64,000 nucleotides of DNA from Isoetes taiwanensis. Taxonomy: Eukaryota; Streptophyta; Lycopodiopsida; Isoetales; Isoetaceae. The notes beneath the pieces were generated by a model. It was not told where the DNA came from, searched no databases, and worked only from the letters and a program-made list of their open reading frames with translations. The position numbers and the translations under genes are program-made. The DNA is taken from contig JAJEKV010000003.1 of the NCBI GenBank assembly GCA_021234155.1, forward strand, positions 21,622,386-21,686,385, given 5' to 3'. Shown here in pieces: positions 42,720 through 52,930 of the stretch (its first letter is position 1; each line of letters starts with the position of its first letter).

Positions 42720-44856
42720 ACAGGGGTTCTTTTTTGTGTTTTTGTACGTTTTTCACTAAGGTTTTCCTATGATTTCGTGATGTATTCAAATGGATGTACT
42801 AATGCGTACATCTAGAGTGCACCATTTCTGAGCCATTGATTTTAGCCTTTTTTTTTTCCAATGGTCAACAACCAATGGCTCACAACAAAAGCCCTTTTTT
42901 TGTGCGTGTGGTGCATAATGGGCACATGAAGGGCTATTGATTTTAGCCTTTTTTTTCAATGGTCAACAACTGCAACATGGAAGGTACACATGCCAAAGCT
43001 TCTTCAAGTTGCCAACATGTGCACAATAGATGGCCTTTTGAAGAGGTCGACCATGTTGGAGGTAAGGAAATTGAGAGCCAACGGTTAGCTTCAGAAGGCG
43101 CCATTTCTCAGTATCTGCAATGTTGTATATGAGGTAATATCCATTGAGTCAGTCAAATTTTTATTAGGTGCATAATTTATATCTTATGCCTACTAAGATG
43201 TATATATGCCCCTTCCTATTATAGGCCCAAAAAAGCTTTCATATTTCACATGTTGCATTCGAGGACCTTCTATTCTTGAATACAAACATTTAAATGCAGT
43301 CATCTATGTAAGAAAGAAACAAATGATGCATATTTGCAAAGAAAAAAAAACAGCATATGTGTTGCTTTGAAGGAAAGACATGGTTTACATAATTTAGGCC
43401 AGGGCTAATCCTACTGAGTCTAATTTGGCCTTGGGTTGCAGGAAATGAATATTACCTGACATATCAATACATCCCCAGCCAGCAATGTAAGGAGATGTAG
43501 AAAAATTACAGAGCATTACAAGCTAATCGATGTTGTTGATACGATAACCTGCCTATGAATTACATACACGTTAGAACTATATTATCAAGCACATGCCTAA
43601 CTTTCAACAATTCTGCACTGTATTATTTATAAAATGCAAATTGGAATCAGAATCATTGGGTGTCTTTTATCCCCCAAGCAACATGTAAGAATCACTTTTG
43701 TTTTCACCCATTTATGTTGATTATAAAACTTTATCATGGGCATCATGAGTAGCTTATAATTCAATGGAATCTCTTATGGTCTAATTGACATTGTTGCTAT
43801 TAATCTTTAAACCTATGTTATGATTTGCCTAGCCATTTTATTATAAAACCATTGAAGATGGCCCCCAACTCTATGACGCAACCTTTATCACACAATACCT
43901 AATGTCAAAGTAAACAACTAATTTTTTTTTAAGGTAAACAACTCGTAAGTAAACAACAGCAGAGCTTCTTACAGAGCTTTCTACAGGACTTCTTGCAGAG
44001 CTTCTGGATCTTCTTGCAGAGATACACACCTAGCAAACCGTTGTCACCAATATACACACTTAGCAAAACTTTATGTTACAAAGCTTCTTGTTGCCATAAA
44101 TATTTTTGAGCAAAGCTTACATTGGCTTTAAAAGGCATCAAAACACATCCACTTTAAGTGCATCAGCGACCAGGCCTGTGGGTTCTCCGGCGTGAGCAAA
44201 TAGTTCCATTTTGGAAATGAACTTCATATTCTTTGCCATAGCTAGCAAGGACATCTGCAGCAGCTATATCCAAGGCCAGATCTCAAGGCCATAGCCAGGA
44301 CTTTCCGAAATGAACTCCATATTTTTCGCCATAGCTAAGGGCCAGATTTCATTGCCATAGCCACATGGCTTCATTTTAGGGACATCTGCAGTGGCCATAG
44401 CCAAGGTCGGATCTGAATGCCATAGCCAGGGCTTTGCATCTCAAGGATTTCTGCACTGGCCGTTTTCTTATTTAGTTTTCCAGTTCTTATATTAACTGAA
44501 GCATATGCATGGCAGAGCTCTCAAACTATGATATGCTGCTTCAAATCCGTGATATATTGTCTTCAAATTTGTAATATGCCACTCTTAAGTCCCCAGGCCT
44601 GTGTTTTGCTTGCCACTTAGTAGGCTAACCACATGTATCCCACAGGCAAAAAGTTTCTTCTATTCTACTGTAAAATGTCAGAGAAACATCCGGTAAGCAC
44701 TCAATTTTGATTCAATTCGTCTACTTGTTCTGATGATATTTTAGCCTTGCAGCATTTACAGCAGAGACATTCGTCATCACTAATAGAAATTCATTCTTCA
44801 TCCTTGAAGGATTATAGACAGAGCTGCTGGAAACCCCAGCGGATTGCTGGAGGTAT
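42720..44856. other. Noncoding region with short local repeats
   Basis: No gene supported. It contains repeated GAGCTTCTTGCAGAG-like words at 43955-44025, and CCATAGCCA/GGCCAGAT-type repeats with a unit near 100 bp at 44215-44460. Confidence 0.55.
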
Positions 44857-44997
44857 ATGGAAGTAACATCTTGTGGGAAAGAAAAAGATATGTTTTTCTG
44901 GCACAAGGACAAAAGAAGTTCCAGCGACAAGTATAAGAAGGTCGGTGTGGTCCTATCTATTGCAACTCCTGATCCAAGACATGTCACTTTGTATGTG
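44857..44997 (+). pseudogene. 5' piece of an unidentified gene interrupted by gypsy element 2
   Basis: Open frame from ATG 44857 (MEVTSCGKEKDMFFWHKDKR ... VLSIATPDPRHVTLYVED) that runs straight into the GAAGA target duplication at 44998. The continuation resumes at 50869 after the element (EDALKG, then with one frame change PHQEIVSLKLFFYIDEQA). No domain recognised. Confidence 0.5.
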
Positions 44998-45277
44998 GAA
45001 GATGTCATGAACCTACGCGAAAATAAGGAAAATACGCAAGAAATACGGAAGAAATATGCCAAGATCAGCAAAGAATCTGATATATGAACAGGAATCAAGA
45101 GTACAATGGCTTGAAGGCAAGCACGAACACGAGACAGATGCCTAGAAGGCTTAAGACTGGCACTGAACCGGAATGGTTCGACAAGAAGGAGGTGCCTCCT
45201 TATATATCTAGGCCAACGGTCAGGATCGTGCCACTCCAATGGATGAGATCATGCCAAGTGTCACGCATGCATGTAGG

Positions 45278-45295
45278 TTCTAGAATATTCTAGAA
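45278..45295 (-). promoter_or_regulatory. Heat-shock element in the 3' LTR
   Basis: TTCTAGAATATTCTAGAA: four perfect alternating TTC/GAA units with 2-bp spacing, the consensus binding site for heat-shock factors. Confidence 0.75.
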
Positions 45296-45463
45296 CCTCC
45301 TGGAAACAACCCTGGATGTGAGAAAAACATGAAGAAATATCTTTAATAAATATTGATAGCGCACTTGGCAAAGGTGTAACTCGCAATTGGAAGATTGCGA
45401 GTTCAAACTCTGTTTTGTGCAACTACTCTTTTGCATCCGTATGACGACCGTCTCTTGTATTTA

Positions 45464-45766
45464 TGAGTAGCATGTTATAGTGTACCTTAAAAAGTATTAT
45501 TTAGGGACCATAAAACTACCTAAAAAAGTACCCAATACTAGGTACTGGGTACTTATATGATGGCTCAATAACTAATAAGTATTAAATTGGGTTCATTCAT
45601 TTTCACCTCCAATAGTACTGTCTTTATCTTGGCCTTCAACATTAACATGCTTTTGACTTTTATTTTGGACTTTTGAATTAATAAAAAAAACAGTACCCAT
45701 TTCTAAAGTACCCAGTGTAGGTACTTTGGCAGGTTCCAAAAGTGGACACCTGTAGCATGCTTATGC
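45464..45766. mobile_element. MITE-like insertion in the LTR
   Basis: About 300 bp absent from the partner LTR. Ends are imperfect inverted repeats: GCATGTTATAGTGTACC at the left, and GGACACCTGTAGCATGC at the right. A GAGTA word flanks both sides and may be the target duplication. AT-rich, no ORF. Confidence 0.6.
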
Positions 45767-45971
45767 CCGAGTATAATATTTGTATGATACGAATATCCGT
45801 ATGGTCGTCACAACATCCCCCTCCTACGACGGCGACGGTCCTCGGAGCTGGGGCCGGAGTACTCAAACTTGGCTTATCTGGGTAACGTCGATGAAACTCT
45901 GCAATTTTATCAGGAGCATTAGTTAGATTCTCGACAGGCTCCCAGGTTCTATCACTTGGTGAGTAAGCTTC

Positions 45972-47265
45972 CTAATCGACAAAGTAATACAATCGTCGAC
46001 GAAGAAACTTGGAGTCCAGAATCTCTCGAACCTCGAACTCCTCATGATCATCAATTTCTACTGGTGGCAGCGGAGGAACGCGATCTGAGAAAGTATTAAC
46101 TGTGTAGGGCTCCAATAGAGAAACATGAAATAGTGTATGGAGCCGAACAACTAGAGGGAGCACGAGCCAGAATGCCACATTGCTAATCTGAGTCGTGATC
46201 CGGTAAGGACCAAGGCGACAATAGTCAAGCTTGTTGCAGGGACGTGAGGTAGGGAGATCCTTACGAAGAAGCTAGACAAGGTTACCAACGTGCCGATACA
46301 AATCGTGCTGAAGATCTGATTGAAGAGCCTGGAGTTTCTCAAGTCGAGACTCCACATTAGGATTGACAGAGTCACCGCCAGCGATACTAAAGAACCAACG
46401 AGGATGCTAACCAGAGTTCAGAAGGAACGGAGACTGGCCAGTGGAAGGACTGAGTTAGTATAGGCAAACTCAGCTAATGGAAGATAATCGACCCAATCAT
46501 CCTGCTAATAACTGATAAAGCAACTTAAATATTACTCCAGAGTCTAATTATTGCGCTCCGCCTGCCCATTAATTTCTGGATGATGATCAGATGTCAGTGA
46601 GCGGTTGATATGCAACAACTCCAAAAGCCACTTTCAAAAACCTGCGGCGGACTGCGGTCCACGATCGCTGACGATAATATCGGGCAAGCCATGAAGTCTG
46701 ACTACTTCACGAAGAAGAAGATCCGATGTTCCCTCACTGGTGATGGTGATGTTGCAGGGAATAAAATGAGTCACCTTAGAGAAAGGATCAACAACAACCA
46801 CGATGGCATCATAACCCCGACAGAGTGGCAGCTCCGGAATAAAGTCTATAGAAATGCTCTTCCAAGGTCCATCTCGGCATGGCTAAAGAAGGCCATGATA
46901 AGATGCCTTGGAACCTTCGCTCGATAGCAGATGTCACAGGATCGAATAAAAGCTTCGACAGAGCGACGAAGCCCAGGTTACCAATACTCTTGACTAATAA
47001 GTTCAAGAGTCTTGGCTACACCAAAGTGTCCGGCCATAGGTGAATCATGGCAAGCCTGGAGAACCCAAAGCCTAGAAGCACCATCTGGCACATACAGAAG
47101 CCCATCACGGAACATGAGTCCATCTCGAACCTCAAAATGATCTAGTGTGATTGCAGAGCCAAGGTGTGAGAATACATCTTGAGCCAATGGATCGGAGGGC
47201 AGAGATGCTCGAACAGACTCCAACAAGGCCGTATCATGAGGCCTCTCGAATAAAGTGGGGGCCAT
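45972..47265 (-). pseudogene. gypsy 2 integrase and chromodomain remnant
   Basis: 47265-46978 has the integrase zinc region: RLWVLQACHDSPMAGHFGVAKT, split here, with the His pair. The core (46930-46400) is broken by many stops. 46178-45972 carries the C-terminal integrase segment, HTLFHVSLLEPYTVN, followed by FEVREILDSKFLRRRLYYFVD, which looks like the start of a chromodomain cut by a stop. Decayed beyond function. Confidence 0.8.
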
Positions 47266-47487
47266 AAGCTGGAACCGATCAGGCCCTAGAATAACCTATG
47301 ATTGCTGATCAAATGCAGGATCACCTAGCTTGGGCTCAAGGTAGGAGCGCCGGGACAAGGCATCATACTTCCCTTGGAGGGATCCAAAATGGTACTTGAT
47401 CACGAGATCAATACGGGATAATACTTGAGTATGCCACCGGGCCTGGCGACGGTTGAGCACTTGAGCAGACTGAAAATATTCTAGATT

Positions 47488-48616
47488 TCAATGATTTGTA
47501 TAGACCGTGACCTTGTAAGGTGATCCCTCCAGGAAACGTCTCCACTCCTCGAAAGAATCCATTATCGCCAACAACTCCTTGTCATAAATGGGATAATTGA
47601 TTTCAACAGCCTGAAAATTCCGTGAGTGATAGGCGATTGGATGCAATTCATGGTCATCCCCCTCCTGTGACAGGATTCCACCAAGAGCAAAATCAGAAGC
47701 ATCTACATCGACAACATATGGGCGCAAAGGATCTGCATGAGCAAGAACTGGCGCCGTGGTAAAAGCATGCTTTAGAGTAACGAAAGTAGATTCCGCTTCC
47801 ACACTCCATTCAAATGGCACGTTCTTAACCGTGAGGCGTGTCAAAGGAAGGGCAATCGCCGAATAATCCCGAATGAAACGCAGATAGAAATTGGCAAACC
47901 TAAGAAAACATTGAACATCTCGAACGGATGAAGGTGTTTGCCATTCCAGAACAGTGCTGACCTTTTCGGGATCCATAGAGACTCCATGAGGAGTGATATG
48001 ATAGCCAAGGAACTCCACATTATTCTGCTCAAACTGACACTTCTCAAGTTTGGCATATAACCCGTGCCCACAAAGCTTCTGAAAGACCTGTCGAATATGC
48101 CTCTCATGTTCTTCGAGAGCTTAGAATAAATAAGAATGTCATCCAAATAGATGATAACAAAAGTGTCTAAGAACTCTCGATCATTGGCCATATACTCGAA
48201 TACTGCTGGAGCATTGGTAAGTCGAAACGGCATAAATGTGTACTCAGAATAACCATACTGAGTATGAAAAGCTGCTTTCCACTCATCACCCTCCAGATCC
48301 GGATAAGATTGTAGCCACCCAAAAAATCAATCTTCGTAAAATAATGCGCACCTTGGAGTCGCACCAGTAACTCTGGGATCAGAGGAAGCGGATATTGATT
48401 TGGCACTGTGATCTTATTGAGGCCACGATAATCAACAACCAGACGCAACGAATCATCCTTCTTTTTGATGAAGAAGATAGGCGCTCCAGCAGGGGACTGA
48501 GAATGTCGAATGAAACCAGTGGCTGGATTTTCTTCAATGTAATCCCACAAAAACTTCAACTCAGCGGGAGATAGACCATATACCAGACCATATGGCGGCA
48601 TTGTCCTGGGCTGCAA
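47488..48616 (-). pseudogene. gypsy 2 reverse transcriptase and RNase H
   Basis: Three overlapping frames. 48616-48167 gives SPAGAPIFFIKKKDDSLRLV, then GLNKITVPNQYPLPLIPELL. 48233-47841 gives [15 protein letters not shown] and the catalytic [12 protein letters not shown]. 48018-47488 gives [19 protein letters not shown], the RNase H DASDFALGGILSQ, and NYPIYDKELLAIMDSFEEWR. RT copies genomic RNA into DNA. At least two frameshifts separate the blocks; the catalytic residues themselves are present. Confidence 0.93.
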
Positions 48617-48837
48617 ATCAATAGGACAATCATATGGACGATGCTCTGGGACCTTTCTGGCCTTGATTTTGTCAAAAACATCAGAGAAGTCGCCATATTT
48701 ATCAAAAACAGCAGACTTTACTGGTGCCGAGCTAGCTGACGGGTGAACCTGGATTGCAAATATTGAACTTAGATCTTGCCTTCCAGATTTAACGAACTCG
48801 CGAAGAGAAATCCTCGAGATACGAACCTCAGGGCATG

Positions 48838-48990
48838 AAGAAGTCTCTACAAAAGCAGGAGCAGGAGCAATTGGAACAGGAACTAGAGCAGGGACTGGAG
48901 CAAGAACTGGAGCAGGCGCAGAAGCAGGAACTGGAACTAGAGCAGGAGCAGGAGCAGAAACTGGAACTGGAACTGGAGCAGGACATCATC
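48838..48990 (-). repeat. Minisatellite encoding a Pro/Val/Ala linker
   Basis: Hexameric GGAACT/GGAGCA words repeated over about 150 bp. Read on minus in the pol frame it encodes PAPVPVPVSAPAPALVPVPA-type sequence linking protease and RT. The plus-strand Gln/Glu-rich frame over it is an artefact. Confidence 0.8.
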
Positions 48991-49239
48991 GAGAATATGG
49001 TCAGAATCTGGGGCATGAACTGGAACAGAGGCAAGAGTCGAATCAGAGCATGGAGCAGAAATAGGAACAACAAGGACGGAATCAGGAGCCCATGATACTG
49101 CACGGACTGAAGTCGATATTGGTGCAGAGACCTGAACTGTAGATGAACTGGAACTAGAGCTAGAACCGGCAAATCGAAATGATCTAATACGCCAATCAAT
49201 CTCGTGGATTATGTAGCTCGAGCCAGGGCAGACCCAAGA

Positions 49240-49983
49240 TTATTGGCGCATGTGGGCTAGCGATGAGATTGAAGGAAATACTACAAGAAACTCCCTCGGA
49301 CAAAACCTAAAGAGGCGCATGACTGCATCCGAGGAGATCTCCCGTCCATCAATCACTTCGACAGAACTGGGATGCTCAATCTTGCTTCTAGGGATGACAT
49401 GTTTACTGGCGAACGCAATATCCATAAAGCAAGCATTTGCGCCACAATCAAGTTGCGCCAATGCTTCCAACCTTCCAATCTTTGATTTCAATGATATAGA
49501 GATGAAAAATGCCTTGCTGACCTTATCCAATGGAATAAACATGTCAAGAAGTGTGGAAGGAGTCTAAGAAAAGGCGGCCAGCCGACGAGAGACTCCTACT
49601 ACTTGGACCAACCCCTAAAGTTTTCCGACTTATTTGGGTGCCTCACAGGACAGGGCATCCACTAGCAATATGGCAAGCTCCTCCATAGTGGAGGCAAAGA
49701 TTAGGGGAGACATAGCTACAGGCGCTTGTGTGATTGGGAAGATCTGATTATGTCTCTCCTGAATACGTTTGAAGAGCCGATTATCACATCGAATTGCAAA
49801 TCTGATGGCTTCTTCCAAAGTCTGAGGGTCCTCCATAGACAACAACATATCTTTGACATCCTCACGTAACCCCCTTCGAAAATAATCTCGAAGTGCAACA
49901 TCATCCCAGGCAGTATCTACCGCAATTTGACAAAATTCTGCTGCAACTCTGGGGCTCCTTTCTCCAATAAAGGAGCAAACCAA
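49240..49983 (-). pseudogene. gypsy 2 gag end and aspartic protease
   Basis: 49983-49630 is part of gag, with VAAEFCQIAVDTAWDDVALRDYFRRGL typical of capsid C-terminal regions, split here. 49542-49240 is the protease, with ALAQLDCGANACFMD where DCG replaces the usual DS/TG, and VEVIDGREI. CCHC knuckle not seen. Stops lie between them. Confidence 0.75.
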
Positions 49984-50366
49984 CTTAGAGCTGGCCCTGT
50001 GAGGAGAGAATCAATCAGCCCAACTTGTTCCTGGGCTGTGGGATACCTATGAGGGTGGAGCTGGATCACAAGCCTAATCTGATTCAAAAAACCACAGAGC
50101 TTGGACCGAGTGCCGTCAAACTTGTCTGATGGGCTGATCTTAGGCTCCGATAGCCTTAATCCTCAGCTAGAAGCAGACTCATGTGAAGCAACACGTTCCT
50201 TAAGCTCTTTATCGTCCAACTGCAACAGCTGGCATACTTGAACAAGCTGATGGACCTGCTGTAATAAAGTCGAGACCTTCTCCATAGATATAAAATCACC
50301 AAATACGAGCAAAAAAATGCTTAGGATCAGAGCAGGCAAGGACCGGTAAGAGATTCCGGTTCAAAC

Positions 50367-50868
50367 TGTCATGAACCTATGCGAAAACAAAGAAAATACG
50401 TGGAAAATATGGAAGACATATGCCAAGATCGGCAAAGAATCTGATATATGAACAGGAATCAAGAGTACAATGGCTTGAAGGGAAGCAGGAACACGAGACA
50501 TATGCTTAGAAGGCTCAAGACTGGCATTGAACCGGAATGGTTTGACAAGAAAGAGGTGCCTCCTTATATATCTAGGCCAACGGTCAGGATCGCGCCACTC
50601 CAATGGATGAGATCATGCCAAGTGGCACGCATACATATAGGTTCTAGAATATTCTAGAATCTCCTGGACATAGCCCCGCATATGAGCAAGACAATGAGGG
50701 AATATCTTTAACAAATATTGGTAGTGCATTTAGCAAAGGTGTGTGACTTGCATTTGGAAGGTTCAAATTTTGTCTTGTGCAACTACCCTTTTGCATCCAT
50801 GTGATGACCATCTTTTGTATATACGAGTATAATATTTGTATGATACAAATATCCGTATGGTCGTCATA
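50367..50868 (-). repeat. 5' LTR of gypsy element 2
   Basis: 502 bp, TGTCATGAACCTATG to GGTCGTCATA. It carries HSE (50642-50659), an inverted CCAAT word near 50600, and TATATAA (50564-50571) in promoter order on minus. No clear primer binding site starting TGG adjoins it. Confidence 0.93.
50564..50659 (-). promoter_or_regulatory. Heat-shock-type LTR promoter: HSE, CCAAT, TATA
   Basis: On minus, a perfect HSE TTCTAGAATATTCTAGAA (50659-50642) precedes an ATTGG box near 50600 and ATATATAAGG (50571-50562). The order and spacing (about 70 bp from HSE to TATA) match heat-inducible plant promoters. Inducibility is inferred. Confidence 0.65.
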
Positions 50869-50873
50869 GAAGA

Positions 50874-52930
50874 CGCATTGAAGGGATAATTTTACCTCAC
50901 CAGGAAATTGTCAGTCTCAAATTATTCTTCTACATCGATGAGCAAGCCCAAGGGGACTGACAAAAGGCCGGCGCCTCTAAATTGAGAGAACTTGGGCTGG
51001 AAGGATTTGGAAGGGATGAAGGAGTTTGGGACGCTCACTTTAAGGGAGCTCGGAATGGAAATTTCCAGGGTGCGGGAGAAGCTCTTTAATACAGGGATGT
51101 TCACATCCAGTGTGCTTAAGAGTTTAAAGTACTTAACAGTTACGAATGATGTTGTTGAGAGGGAGGAAAGTCCAGACAAGAGTGCAAGTGCGGAAACTGA
51201 AAGCACTCCAGAGGATTTTGATGCGGAAGATGACGAAATGGTAGACTCCCAGTTCTTGGATCCAGACGACCAAATAAAGAAGTCGCAGAGGGGGGGACCA
51301 AAAGATGAAATGCCTAGCTCAGTTTTATCCACTGGGGATTGGCCATAAGTTGCTACTGGACATAAGACGCTTGAAGGTTTGGACTGGTGATGTGGTCCTC
51401 TTCAACCACATGGAATTTAATCCAGCTCACGTGCTAGAGATACTGAGCCTCATGGTGCGTCATCCTATTGCGGATCCAATGCCTGCAGTCGTTATACCAT
51501 TCAGCAGAGCTAAAGGTGAGTTGTTCAGGTGGGGCACTGAGGAAGACCTGAAGGGTAAAGATGTGAGGTTCTAGGTTGATTCCGTGAGGTCAGCACAAGT
51601 GTTGCAGACAGAAAAGGAGGTCCCACGGAGGATTAAGGATCGGTATTCCAAATGGGAGTGCAGCGTTCTCTCAGCAGATACACCACCCACCAAGCTTGCC
51701 ATCATTAGCCACTGTCAGAATATAGAAGCAAGTGCCAGCTACATAAGGTATTTTACTCAGCCCGCACTAGGGCGATTCTCGACTCGCGAGTCGAGAAACC
51801 CTCCGCACCCTCTGTTTTTTGTCTTCCTTTGGGTATTCTTGACTCGCGAGTCGAGAATACCCAGAATTGTTAGTTTACTGCTATGCGGAGGCTTTCTTGC
51901 AATTAGGGACTTTCTTGACTCATGAGTCGAGAAAGCCCCACTTTTTTGTCTTCCCATGGATTTTCTTGACTCGCGAGTCAAGAATACCCAGAATTGCTAA
52001 TTTACTGCTATTCAGAGGCTTCCTTGCAATTGAGGACTGTCTCGACTCGCGAGTCGAGAAAGCCCCGCACCTTCTGTTTTTTGTCTTCCCATGGATTTTC
52101 TCGACTCGCGAGTCGAGAATACCGAGAATTGTTAATTTACTGCTATTCAGGGGCTTCCTTGTAATTGGGGACTTTCTCGACTCGCGAGTCGAGAAAGCTC
52201 CGCACCCTCTGTATGTTCTCTTCCCATGGATTATTAAAATAATTGTTCTGACATAGTCATTGCAGCGTATCCTGACCAGATCATACACGCTCGGCAACAG
52301 TGGAAGGCATTGGGTTGTCCTCAGCGGCCTAAAGGAAACCGGGCTCCCTCAGACAAGTGGAAGACCCTCGAGAAACTGTGCAGATATGTCCTTCTGGAAG
52401 GCCAGGAAGATGATGAGGGGGATGATGAAGATGAGAAAAAGAAGAAAACACCAAGAAAGGGCAGGGAATCTCTATCGGACCAATATGACCTCATTCTGTG
52501 CAGTGAGGCGGTCTGGGTAAAATGGACTGATATCTGGGCTCTCTGGATGAGAGGCAAGCTTAAGGACAGCAATGGAAAATTGCCAACAAAGCCACACCCA
52601 AAGTTGTTTGACAAGTAGTTCATGAAAAGGATACAGGGCCTCACGGACAAAGAAACGCTTGACCTACAGCGCAAAATCCTGGATTGGACAATCCTGCTAA
52701 GGAAGACTAGGAGTTCAAAAATGCAGGACGCAAAGGATTATGCGACAGTCCTGAAGAGACGACGTTCGTTGGAAGAAGGCATCACAGAATTCTGTAATAT
52801 TGCATCCAACGCACGCCATAATTTTGATTACTATAAGGAGAAGGCCGCGCTTGATGAGGATGACATGAAGGAATTGAACCGGCTATGCCAAACCTACTTT
52901 CCTGAACGTGCTATGGCACTTCTGAAGTGA
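50874..52930 (+). pseudogene. 3' part of the unidentified interrupted gene
   Basis: Continues the frame from 44857-44997. Open blocks: 50992-51348 (LEGMKEFGTLTLRELGMEIS, then an acidic stretch ESTPEDFDAEDDEMVDS), 51345-51745 (RLKVWTGDVVLFNHMEFNPA, then VPRRIKDRYSKWECSVLSAD), then after a probable intron 52265-52617 (AYPDQIIHARQQWKALGCPQ, acidic-basic EDDEGDDEDEKKKK, SDQYDLILCSEAVWVKWTDI), and 52622-52930 (LTDKETLDLQRKILDWTILL). Two single stops (51572, 52617) and a frame change break it. A donor-like AAG|GTATTT at 51746 and acceptor TTGCAG at 52264 bracket the palindrome array, though splice phase is unresolved. Not a family I recognise; perhaps a transposon-associated or domesticated gene. 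Confidence 0.5.
51776..52195. repeat. Seven copies of a CTCGACTCGCGAGTCGAG palindrome in tandem units
   Basis: Seven 22-bp palindromes built on CTCGACTCGCGAGTCGAG flanked by TT...AA, at about 51776, 51838, 51912, 51963, 52048, 52099 and 52174. They sit in alternating spacers TTTTTTGTCTTCCCATGGAT and TTACTGCTATTCAGGGGCTT, forming units of about 135 bp. One copy has CATGAG in place of CGCGAG. All lie in the probable intron of the interrupted gene. Confidence 0.95.

Larger units (their letters stand above)
45003..45812 (-). repeat. 3' LTR of gypsy element 2, carrying an insertion
   Basis: 810 bp against 502 bp for the other LTR. The excess is a 300-bp insertion at about 45462-45765. HSE at 45278-45295 and TATA at 45200-45207, as in the partner. 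Confidence 0.92.
44998..50873 (-). mobile_element. Ty3/gypsy chromovirus 2 (Tcn1/Tf1-like), 5.9 kb
   Basis: LTRs 45003-45812 and 50367-50868 (both TGTCATGAACCTA...GGTCGTCA.A) with 5-bp target duplication GAAGA at 44998-45002 and 50869-50873. Coding is on minus: gag (49983-49630), protease (49542-49240), a Pro/Val/Ala linker, RT (48616-47841), RNase H (48018-47488), integrase (47265-46150) and a short chromodomain-like end (46178-45972). A polypurine AGGAGGGGGATG abuts the left LTR, confirming direction. Stops and frameshifts make it defective. RT phrases such as HRPYDCPIDLQP, LSPAELKFLWDYI and LPLIPELLVRL resemble fungal-type chromoviruses, a group also found in non-seed plants. Confidence 0.93.

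Noticed and set aside
45360..45420. True tRNA gene
   Set aside because: A/B-box-like words are present, but I cannot fold a cloverleaf with a normal acceptor stem, and the copy in the other LTR is degraded.
48835..49095. Plus-strand Gln/Glu-rich ORF that looks like a coiled-coil protein
   Set aside because: It is the antisense of a hexamer minisatellite that encodes the Pro/Val/Ala linker of gypsy element 2 in the pol frame.
50340..50366. Primer binding site of gypsy element 2
   Set aside because: The minus-strand sequence after the 5' LTR starts GTTTGAACCGG, not TGG, and matches no tRNA 3' end that I can recall with confidence.
51776..52195. Restriction-modification or phage-type operator array
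   Set aside because: The palindromes lie in an intron of a plant gene within tandem units; no prokaryotic genes are present.
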